From Gonatopus flavifemur (taxonomy: Eukaryota; Arthropoda; Insecta; Hymenoptera; Dryinidae), in contig JAFFJZ010000008.1 in NCBI GenBank assembly GCA_018340375.1, positions 186,001 to 250,000 on the forward strand: 64,000 nucleotides of DNA, given 5' to 3'. The translations under genes and the position numbers were made by a program. Positions 56,190 through 64,000 of the stretch are shown piece after piece. Position 1 is the first letter of the stretch; the number at the start of each line of letters is the position of its first letter. The notes beneath the pieces are model-generated. The model did not search any database. It was not told the origin of the DNA and saw nothing but the letters and a program-made list of their open reading frames with translations.

Positions 56190-56579
56190 ATGGATCAAAG
56201 GATTTGCATCAAATTTTGTGTAAAAAATAAAATAAAGTGCTCCGAAACACTTAAAATGTTGACAGTAGCATACGGTGAAACTGTTCTGAGTAAAAAAAAT
56301 GTTTACAAGTGGTACAAACTCTTCCAAGATGGCTGGGAAGATGCCAATGACGAGCCTCGCTCTGGACGCCCAAGCACGTCAACAACTGATGAAAACGTTC
56401 AAGCAGTGAAGAAAATTGTTTTGGAAAATCGTCGAATCACTATCAGAGAAGTTGCTGAGGATGTTGGTTTATCGCTTGGCTCGTGCCATGAAATTTTTTC
56501 CAACGTTTTGGGCATGAGACGTGTGTCAGCGAAGTTTGTTCCGAAATTGCTAAATTTTGACCAAAAGAACGTCGCATGA
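56190..56579 (+). pseudogene. Mariner transposase, N-terminal DNA-binding part
   Basis: ATG at 56190 (MDQRICIKFCVKN). Two helix-turn-helix units bind the TIR: the first is around KCSETLKMLTVAYGETVLSK with VYKWYKLFQDG, the linker carries DEPRSGRPSTS (a GRPR-like element), and the second is around RRITIREVAEDVGLSLGSCH. The frame ends KFVPKLLNFDQKNVA at a TGA created by a frameshift at about 56573, where a single base appears to be missing relative to the family. The catalytic part continues in the next frame. Confidence 0.92.
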
Positions 56580-57244
56580 GCATCGCTCAAGAACTGTTGA
56601 ATGACGTCAACGACGACCCAGATTTACTCAAAAGGGTCATAACTGGTGACGAATCATGGGTATATGATGTCGAAACCAAAGTCCAATCGTCCCAATGGAA
56701 GACCCCAGATGAGCCAAGACCGAAAAGAGCACGCCAAGTTCGATCAAATGTCAAAGTTTTGCTCATTGTTTTCTTCGATTACCATGGCGTGGTGCATCAG
56801 GAGTTCTTACCATATGGTCGTACGGTCAATAAACAGTATTATCTTGAAGTTATGCGCCGTTTGCGAGAAGCAATACGAAGAAAACGTCCAGAATTGTGGA
56901 AGAATAATTCATGGCTTTTGCATCACGATAATGCCCCTGCTCACTCATCTTTGCTTGTGAGAGATTTTTTGGCCAAAAACAACACCACAATCATGCCTCA
57001 GCCACCATATTCACCGGATTTGGCCCCATGTGACTTTTTCTTGTTCCCAAAACTGAAGAGACCTATGAAAGGACGGAGATTTGCAACGATTGAAGAGATA
57101 AAGACTGCATCGCTGGAAGAGCTCAAGGCTATACCGAAAAGTGCTTATGAGAAGTGCTTTGAGGATTGGAAAAACCGTTGGCATAAGTGTATTGTATCTG
57201 AGGGGGATTACTTTGAAGGGGACAACATAAATATTGATAAATAA
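56576..57244 (+). pseudogene. Mariner transposase, catalytic part (DD34D)
   Basis: A 222-residue frame, in order: VITGDESWVYDVETK (first catalytic Asp), HDNAPAH (second Asp, 34 residues before the third) and YSPDLAPCDFFLFPKLK (third Asp). The 34-residue spacing defines mariner. The C-terminus CFEDWKNRWHKCIVSEGDYFEG is complete. All catalytic residues are intact, so the only visible lesion in the gene is the upstream frameshift. Confidence 0.95.
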
Positions 57245-57384
57245 ATAAATATTTTTTCTTAAAAATACAAAGTCACCTTACTTTTTGAACACACCTCGTA
57301 TATGTATATATTTATTCATCTATTTCTTCAAGGAGAAACCTTGTCTCCTCTACCTCTCTTCCTAATTCGAACTACAATACCTCC

Positions 57385-57693
57385 CAGCCAACAAAATCAA
57401 GGCAGCGCTTCTGACAGTGGTGTTACCATTCACTTATACAGTTAAAAATCTTCTGTACATATATGGCTTCATTTATGTATGGAAATAGGAGTCACTTGGT
57501 AGTATTTTTACTAGGAGTACTACTTGGTAGCGCTTCCTGATAATACTGGTAGCGCTGAGGTAGTGATACGTTATAAATTGAATCATATATATGTTATGGT
57601 AGCATGCAGTCTCACGGTAATGGAAAAGCAACTACGTTGCTACCACTAGCAGTGCTAGTAGCGGAAACGTGAATTTGGAAGCACTTTGCTGGC
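57385..57693. repeat. Possible fold-back with CCCAGCCAACAAA ends
   Basis: CCCAGCCAACAAAATC at left mirrors TTTGCTGGCTGGG at right. The interior repeats GGTAGCGCT and AGTGCTAGTAGC words. The TIR is short and the arms are weak. Confidence 0.4.
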
Positions 57694-57699
57694 TGGGCT

Positions 57700-58275
57700 C
57701 CCTTCCAATCCTCCGGTATACCCTTCCCCCTCCAAGCGTTATTACATATTTTTTGTATCGCCAATTCTACTCCTTCTCCTCCAAATATCCATACTGCGTT
57801 CGGAATTTCATCTATCCCTGTCGCTTCTTTTTTTTCGGATCCCCAATCACTTGCCTTACCTCGTCCATACTCAACTCCTCATTTCCCACCTTCCCTTCGG
57901 TTTCCTCTTCTACATCTATTCTTCCATCCTTATCCTTCTCTCTTTCTACGCCTATTCTTCGGCTTGCGCCCCCTAAAACTTCTTCAAAGTATGCTTTCCA
58001 TTCCTCTAAGCTTATCTCCTCATTCACTATTTCCCTTTTCTTTTCATTCTTTATTAATTATGCCTTAATCATACCTCTCTCTCTGATTTTGCTTCGCTAA
58101 CTTCTCCCACATATTTGTTTTTTTCTTCTTCCTCCTTTTCCTGACATCCCTTTTTATATATATTTAATCTCTCTTTATACTCTCCTTTTGTCCCTTTATT
58201 CTTTCTCCATCTTCTCAATGCTTCCCTCGCCTCCTTCTTAAATTCTTCACATTCCTCATCCCACCACCTATATCT
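57700..58275 (-). pseudogene. Non-LTR retrotransposon fragment (endonuclease-RT linker)
   Basis: Minus-strand blocks: YRWWDEECEEFKKEAREALR (about 58270), KGEYKERLNIYKKGCQEKEE, then EEWKAYFEEVLGG and EELSMDEVRQVIGDPKKKKRQG. The linker, WKxYFxxLLGG and EExxxxEVxxxIxxxKxxKxxG motifs precede the RT fingers in Jockey/CR1-like insect LINEs. It is broken by stops and is a different family from the RTE-like copies. The mariner at 58283 begins where it stops. Confidence 0.65.
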
Positions 58276-58279
58276 GTGC

Positions 58280-58990
58280 TCACTTCATTATGAAGTGTTT
58301 TTGCGGGGAGATTTACTTCATTACTTGAATATGAATGAAAATGCTGCTGAAGCCCATCGTATTTCAGTGGAAGTGTATAGTGAACATACTCTATCTGAGC
58401 AAACGGGTCGGGAGTGATTTTCACGCGTTGGTCAGCTCGGCCAACGAGCACAATCAATGACAAAGCCGAATATTCATGGGTCTGAGCTCCTGCTCTGTAT
58501 TTGGTGGGATCAGATGGGTGCTATTCATTATGAACTGCTGAAACCGAATGAAACCATAACTGGGGACCGTGACCGACTACAATTGATGCGCTTTAGCCGG
58601 GCATTGGAAGAAAAACCACCGGAATACTCCAAAAGACACGACGAAGTCATTTTGCTGCATGACAATGCTCGTCCGCACGTCGCAAAACCGGTACAAACAT
58701 GCCTGGAAACACTCAAATGGGAAGTTTTACCCCGCCCGCCGTATTCTCCAGATATTGCTCCATCAGATTACCATTTGTGTCGTTCGATGGCTCATAGCTT
58801 GTCTGAACAGAAGTTCACTTCTTACGAGGATTGCCAAAGATGGGTTGATTCGTGGAATGCATCCAAAGATGACGCATTCTTCCAACACGGTATCCGTCTC
58901 TTGTCCGGAAAATAGTCGAAAGGAGTAGAAAGCGATAGACAATACTTTGATTAATGTATTCTTTGATGTTAATTCAAAATAAATAATTCT
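58280..58990 (+). pseudogene. Deleted Mos1-like (mauritiana type) mariner transposase
   Basis: The N-terminal part reads HYEVFLRGDLLHYLNMNENAAEAHRISVEVYSEHTLSE (first helix-turn-helix) up to a stop in place of the Trp of REWF. About 130 codons, including the second DNA-binding domain and the first catalytic Asp, are then missing. The frame 58457-58915 resumes with MTKPNIHGSELLLCIWWDQM, LLHDNARPHVA (second Asp), YSPDIAPSDYHL (third Asp, 34 residues later) and a C-terminus ending at a stop before DRQYF. WWDQ and YELLKPNETI are typical of the mauritiana subfamily. An internal deletion derivative, not functional. Confidence 0.88.
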
Positions 58991-59057
58991 TTTTCATTGA
59001 AGAAACGCTACGAATCAAATCCAGTTCCTAATACAACATATTTGTTTTGTATTTCAG

Positions 59058-59217
59058 TGGATATATTCCGAATTTGGTAAACCAGATAAATCTGTGCAAA
59101 AAGAATCAGATAAGAGAGGCAAGAACCTTGGATGATAAGGAGCTGTTCCTAACCCCTCAGCAAAAGAACAAACTGAAACGACGTATTAATTCGATTCATA
59201 GACAATACGAATATTAA
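59058..59217 (+). CDS. Candidate terminal coding exon of a host gene
   Basis: A good 3' splice site (TTTGTTTTGTATTTCAG, ending 59057) is followed by 52 open codons to TAA at 59215-59217: GYIPNLVNQINLCKKNQ, IREARTLDDKELFLTPQQ, KNKLKRRINSIHRQYEY. The composition is that of an ordinary charged, probably helical, soluble protein and matches no transposon family here. The acceptor implies phase 2. The upstream exon must lie beyond the mariner and LINE insertions (before 57.3 kb) or be lost. I cannot name the protein. Confidence 0.35.
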
Positions 59218-61842
59218 CCGGAAATTTCAACCAACTCATCAAACTCCAATCTCAAATAACTATAACAAGAAAGTCCATTGTGCCATCCTGTTCTGAAAAT
59301 TGTATTGGAATTAACAAATGCGGCATTTGTAAACCATTATTGAATTACTATTGTAAACTCGATACCACGAGATAGATAAGTTGCACTTAACCACCGATGA
59401 CCTTACTCAAATATATTTCCATTAACATTTCCTTAATGTAACTACCACATAAAGGAATGGAAATTGTTATATTCAAATTTCCTCCCCGATTTCAAATAAC
59501 CTCATGGTCTGTTTCCTCCCCGTCCTCGCCCATGGCAGTCAAGAGGGGAATTATTTGTATTAGGGATTGCCAAATTTTATCAACGCGATTTGTTATGAAG
59601 GAAATGCAGTCACTTCTGGACGTAACACAGTGCTGACAACTATTTTGGCCCAGTTGCTCCAGGCGTTCTCAGCAGGGATCTTTCGTGCACTTGAAGAGTT
59701 TGTGAAGCATCCGTAAGGGTGGTTCAATCTTCAAACTTCAATTCCCTTAGAATTTCACATACTTTGCAAATAAAAAATATTTGGAGAAACCCAGTAATAC
59801 GTGATGACACGATACTCTAATACTCTTCGACACATGGAAAAGTGCATAGGATATGTGGGAATTGCAGTCATACAATCAAATTGGTGATTAGAACTACATG
59901 ACTCTGTAAACTTCAAACTCATTCATTCCCTCGATATAACCAGATTGATCGTTGATTTTTCAAAGAATGGCATCGAACCCATAAGAGAAGGCCACGGTTG
60001 CTTCCACTGATGAGAGGGGAATGGAGGTTGCAGCAGTTGTACTTTTGTTCCTAATCAACTTTCAAGAAGAATCTTAATCTTGAGACTTGGTAGTGGAAAA
60101 TACCACGAATACCGAAACAGGAAGGTCCCTTCAGTGTATATCGATATCTCCACAATTATTATCCATTGTCGAAGTAAGGTCGGCGCGTTCGTGCCATGTC
60201 ATTATCTATCGTAGGTACGGAACGTTACACCTTCTTCGGCTCTGTTTTTCTAAGGAACCGCAACGTGCAGTCAGCTTTTACATTCGAATAAGATAATGAG
60301 CGTAATAACTAACTGACCATCCAGCACTCTTAGAGCTTCGCGAGTTTCTGTTGGATGTGAGTCTTGATCGTGAATTACATGTACTGAGAAGCGAACACAT
60401 CAAGTTGGAAGGAAGTTGCTGGCACAATGTGCCGTGTATTTTGATATTGTTGGAGTTTGAATGATTTATTGAAACGAATTTGAAATTGAATACAAGGAAT
60501 TCTTGAGTTCTTCAAACAACATGCTCAATCCTTATATCCCTGAAGAGTTACTTGGACATTTGGTGGACATTGGGTGGATGTACAAAATTTGAAACAGATG
60601 CACATCGGTTAGATCACAACTGGACAACGATTGGAGATTTTGAGATAGTTTTGGATACATTTCAAACATTTAAGGGCGCGCTAGACAAACCATAGACACA
60701 TTTCGGACAACACAGACTGGGCAACCTCAGACACGTTTTGAATAAACAATAGACAGCGGACTCGATTTTTTATTCAGTTTTGAACAAAGGGACTTGAGAC
60801 TCCACATCGTCAAGGAAAATTAAGAACCATGAATGTTTAATAGGGTGGTTTTCATTTCACTCAAATAATTTGTGTTTTCATTTTTTGTATGCACCCTCTA
60901 ATCTCGTTCTACATCATGAAACAGTGTCACAATATTTTTTATATGATTTCCAGAAGAGATTTAAAGCTCGTTACCGGCATTTGGAATGGGCGTTTTTGAG
61001 AAAACAACACGTAAAACACCTCTTCAAGAGAGACAGAGAGAGAGAAAGAGAGAGAGATATGTGTTACGACATGGACTCCATTCACCTTCAGTGAATTGTA
61101 TAAGTACTTTTGGAAATTGAGAATACCCATTTCATTTGTAGTTTGAGGTGGAGCGAGTACTTTTTCACGAGTTTCAAGGATTATTTGAGATAATTCACGT
61201 GCACCTGATGGTGAATGACAAACATTCCTTCTATTTTCACGTGAATACAAGAACAGAGAATTTTTCGAAACGATGAAAAGCCGCATGTATTCACCTCGTG
61301 TCGGTATAGATCGGAGGGGGGTGTTGACCTCTGAATATGCGTTTTCGCGAAAATTTCATACATCATAATAAATAACTCGACAACCTCTACATGTCTGCAA
61401 AATTTGGAAAAAATCCGGCTCTGACACCAACCTAACCTTCCTTGTAAGATAATCCATTATTCCGTTTTATTATGTACGAAGTAAAAAAACCACGCGTTGA
61501 ATGTTGAATTAGGATAATCGATTATTTCAAATTATAGACGATGATATCGCAGCAACACTGTGTTAGGTGCATGTGCTGAGGGACTTCCAGCTGTCATAAA
61601 ATAAGGAAGCTCTGGCATCCACGGGCGGAGTGATTAAGACTAAGTGGGTTCAGTAGTTTCTGAGATCCAATGAACAAGCCGTCGGAAGATGTTATTTCGA
61701 GAAGAACGCATTCAAAATTTTCTTCAATAAGAAATCACGAGCGCAGAGACGTGCCTTTTCAAAGTTTGAAAAATGAATCATGTTGTGAGAGTGGTATACG
61801 CGGAGTATCCTGCCCCATACAGTACGCTCATCTATGGGGTAT
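59218..61842. other. Unique DNA, nothing firmly recognised
   Basis: If the exon ending at 59217 is real, its 3' UTR lies here; AATAAA occurs at about 59769. A GA-rich run lies at 61030-61056. No element ends or domain-bearing frames were found. Confidence 0.4.
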
Positions 61843-61959
61843 CCAGGTAGAAATTCCCCCGATTGAAAAGTGGCCCTGTCCGGGCGCTATCTGGGCCCAG
61901 ACCTTCCTACCCAGGGCCTGAACAGGGCCAGAAATGGGCCGATTCGCATTTCTACCCGG
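61843..61959. repeat. 117-bp fold-back
   Basis: CCAGGTAGAAATTCCCCCGAT mirrors ATTCGCATTTCTACCCGG, and GGCCCTGTCCGGGC pairs with GCCTGAACAGGGCC. The centre carries GCGCTATCTGGGCCC. The flanks give no clear duplication. Confidence 0.65.
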
Positions 61960-62139
61960 AAAGTCATCTTCACATGAAATTCAGCAACCCTGGTTAAGGA
62001 AATCCACTCAAAGCAAATCGAATAGTATTTGGCCGGAACATTGCCCAGGTTTTAATAAGATTTGGCACGATTCAGTAAGTTTTCCTGAGGTATAGCATAC
62101 AGGCTCTTACCAAAAACTGATTGGAAATTAAGATTTTAC

Positions 62140-63525
62140 ACGCAAAAACTTGACAAGCGCTAGAACGCGTTTCAGATTTGATCTGGGAAACCAGTAGAAC
62201 GACAAAAAAAATTCCTGTGAATAAAAAATAAAAAATATAGCCTGTTGAAACTCATCAGAACACACATTGTTGTAAAAAATTATCCTCTACCATCAAGAGT
62301 TTGTAAGACAAAAATTGAAACGTGAAAATTTCCATTCCCTCAAAATAAATACTATTCGAATTGTATTTTGCGATTACTCAGCCAGGAGTTATTGGAATGA
62401 CTTGAAGTTTTGGTACACAGCTACAGTAATGATTTCAACTGACATGATAATGACTGACTGATAATGAAGACAACTAGCGAGTTGAAATTGTCAAAAGATT
62501 CCATCATTCAATGAATATTTGACAATCAACAAATGCTGTTGAGAACACGCACTTGCGAGTTTCCACCGAAAAATGTGTCGGGGGAATTTTCGATTTGGGA
62601 AAACTCAAAGCAAGAAAGTTATTCGGTAATGTTCAAAGGAGTTTTCCTGGAATCTTCAGATCAATCGAGTGAAAAACGAGGGAGATATTGAATATTGTTC
62701 ACAATGGCACGACTTGCTTATGAACCGTCGAGCGTATAGCGTCGTGTACACTGTAAGAAAAGCGGTGTCAGAATTACCACCGCGCGGATTCTATAAAAGT
62801 TCACCCCGGAATTCGGTGTTAAAATAACTCCAACTGGTGTTTGAATGACACCATACGGTGTCAAAATGACACCGTCAGGTGTTGAAACAACAACATTCGG
62901 GGTGGACTTTTTCTAACACCGCCAAATTGTTTACAGGGTATCGTAGTTCAGTAACATTGCTATGACGGTAAGGGAGATGCACCATTGTGAACAATGTTCA
63001 ATATCTCCCTCATTTTTGATTCGATTGACCTGAAAATTTCAGGGGTACTTCTTTGAGCATTGACGAACAACTTAGTCGCTCTGAGTTTCTCCTAATCGAA
63101 AATTCCCTTGACCATTTGTCTGTACAAACTCGCAAGCGCGTGTTTTCAACAGCATTTGCTCATTGTTGAATATCCATTGGATGATGAAATCTATCGACAA
63201 TTTCAACTCACTAGTTGTCTTCGAAGATCATTGCTGGAGCTTTATACCAAATTTCAAATCATTCCAATAACTTCTGGCTGAGTAATCGCAAAATATAATT
63301 CGAATTCTATTGATTTTGAAGGGAGGAAAATTTCGACTGCTCAATTTCTATCTCGGAAATTATTGATGAGAGAAAGAAAATTTATGAGACAATTGTGTGT
63401 TTTGATAAGTTTTGACAGGCTACATCTTTTATTTTCCATTTTGGCGAATTTTTTTTCCTCGTTCTACTGAACTCCTGAATCAGATTCCGGGACGTGTTCG
63501 AGCGTTCGGCGGGGTTTTCACGATC
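62140..63525. repeat. 1.4 kb fold-back with arms of about 550 bp
   Basis: The arms run from about 62140 to 62715 and from about 62980 to 63525. Paired landmarks are AGTAGAACGACAAAAAAAATT against AATTTTTTTTCCTCGTTCTACT, TTTTGCGATTACTCAGCCAG against CTGGCTGAGTAATCGCAAAA, GTTGAGAACACGCACTTGCGAG against CTCGCAAGCGCGTGTTTTCAAC, and AATATTGTTCACAATGG against CCATTGTGAACAATG. No protein is encoded. A separate TA-flanked element sits in the loop. Confidence 0.85.
62747..62940. mobile_element. 194-bp TA-flanked element with GGTGTCAAAATGACACC words (group S1)
   Basis: Left TACACTGTAAGAAAAGCGGTG, right (mirrored) TACCCTGTAAAC...GGCGGTGT, with TA at both ends. The interior repeats GGTGTxxxAATGACACC in several variants. 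It lies in the loop of the 1.4 kb fold-back. Confidence 0.7.
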
Positions 63526-63552
63526 TGGCTGCTCAGTTACCCTACATATATA

Positions 63553-63759
63553 TACACTGAGAAAACACCGAGTTTGCCTCAACCCCTTAATAGTTTGGAT
63601 ACGGCGAATTTCGTCGTGCGATTGAGTGAACTGAATATCAATTGAAATGATTGAGTACGCATTTACTCCAATCGATATTCAGTTGACTCAATCGCGCGGG
63701 AAATTTGACTGCATCCAAAAGTTCGCGGGATTGGCTACACTATTTCTTTCTCAGAGCAC
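63553..63759. mobile_element. Possible group S1 element with long inner arms
   Basis: TACACTGAGAAAACACC at left pairs loosely with TTTCTTTCTCAGAGCACA at right. Inside, GCGATTGAGTGAACTGAATATC pairs with GATATTCAGTTGACTCAATCGC and TTTGGAT with ATCCAAA. The outer ends are decayed. Confidence 0.5.
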
Positions 63760-63912
63760 AGGTTCGGAATTTTTATAATGAGAATTCATTACTAAATACT
63801 GTACACCTACAATTTGCAATACCTGCAATTCGTATTTTTGCTCATTTTGCCCCTCCTGACTTCGGCATCCAATTTTTTTTTCAACAAAGCAAGATATTTT
63901 TTCCTTGAACAG

Positions 63913-64000
63913 TACACGGAGAGAAGTATACGGTAACCATTACTAGAAAGAATAGGAATTCGGTGACAGATATTCCAAAATTGTAATAAGTACTATTCAA
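63913..64000. mobile_element. Left end of another group S1 element, cut by the window edge
   Basis: TACACGGAGAGAAGTATACGG matches the S1 terminus exactly over TACACGGAGAGAA. GGTAACC and GGTGACAG words follow. The right end lies beyond the window. Confidence 0.5.

Larger units (their letters stand above)
55982..57300 (+). mobile_element. Near-complete mariner element
   Basis: TIRs of about 30 bp: ACGAGGCGTGTTCAAAAAG at left and CTTTTTGAACACACCTCGT at right, extended by TAAGGTGACTTT, with a single C/T difference. TA repeats flank both ends (TATATA left, TATATG right), so the exact TA duplication is ambiguous. Length about 1.3 kb is normal for mariner. It holds one transposase gene broken by a single frameshift, and the well-preserved TIRs point to fairly recent activity. 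Confidence 0.92.

Noticed and set aside
57669..58100. A 143-codon + strand open frame
   Set aside because: It is antisense to the LINE linker fragment, whose minus-strand translation has clear family motifs.
1..64000. Endogenous viral sequence, such as a polydnavirus or retroviral provirus
   Set aside because: I found no LTR pairs, protease/integrase motifs, capsid-like genes or viral gene clusters. The RT genes present are all of the non-LTR type.

Overview
The window looks like AT-rich insect nuclear DNA, packed with mobile elements. The evidence is the mix of families: DD34D mariner transposases, two or three kinds of endonuclease-type non-LTR retrotransposon, a hAT-type miniature element, tRNA-derived SINE-like units, and an uncharacterised arthropod transposase inside a long-inverted-repeat DNA transposon. 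Nothing looks prokaryotic. There are no operons, ribosome binding sites or CRISPR arrays, and most long open frames are broken transposon genes. I cannot name the species. No complete host gene is visible; three or four short stretches could be host exons, and they are marked as such.

Layout. 1-2.8 kb: unique DNA, then a 5'-truncated Jockey/CR1-like LINE (-). 2.85-3.9 kb: a 1 kb fold-back with a second element nested in one arm. 5.5-7.7 kb: three TA-flanked inverted-repeat elements nested inside one another. 7.8-11.1 kb: a dead mariner into which an RTE-like LINE (-) has inserted; the LINE is itself interrupted by a 108-bp hairpin. 11.1-14.7 kb: several fold-backs, a second RTE-like fragment and a 30-bp minisatellite. 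15.3-17.2 kb: a TIR-bounded element carrying a 173-bp tandem array. 20.8-27.9 kb: RTE-like fragments, diverse inverted-repeat elements, a transposase relic and a minisatellite with a 286-bp higher-order period. 28.7-33.0 kb: a 4.2 kb DNA transposon with TIRs of about 650 bp and a decayed transposase. 33.5-34.1 kb: a possible two-exon host gene piece (-). 34.1-36.3 kb: an element whose arms are a 130-143-bp satellite. 38.2-42.8 kb: CCC-ended miniature elements, including a 547-bp inverted duplication. 42.9-43.9 kb: a CpG-rich segment with a good splice donor. 44.3-49.1 kb: SINE-like units, a transposase fragment and the longest + strand RTE-like copy. 49.1-52.7 kb: nested hairpins, a hAT MITE and another CCC element. 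55.2-59.2 kb: a nearly intact mariner, a LINE piece, a deleted Mos1-like mariner and a possible terminal host exon. 61.8-64.0 kb: more fold-backs, including a 1.4 kb hairpin with an element nested in its loop.

The main unexplained signal is the density of palindromic DNA, and much of it falls into two groups. Group S1 has ends like CACGGAGAAA, usually flanked by TA, with interiors built from a different short palindromic word in each element. Group S2 has ends like CCCAAGTAGC and a 2-bp target duplication that varies from copy to copy (AG, GA, AA, TT, TG, TA, AT). Several copies interrupt elements present elsewhere in the window, so their boundaries can be read directly. The transposases that move them are not evident here.
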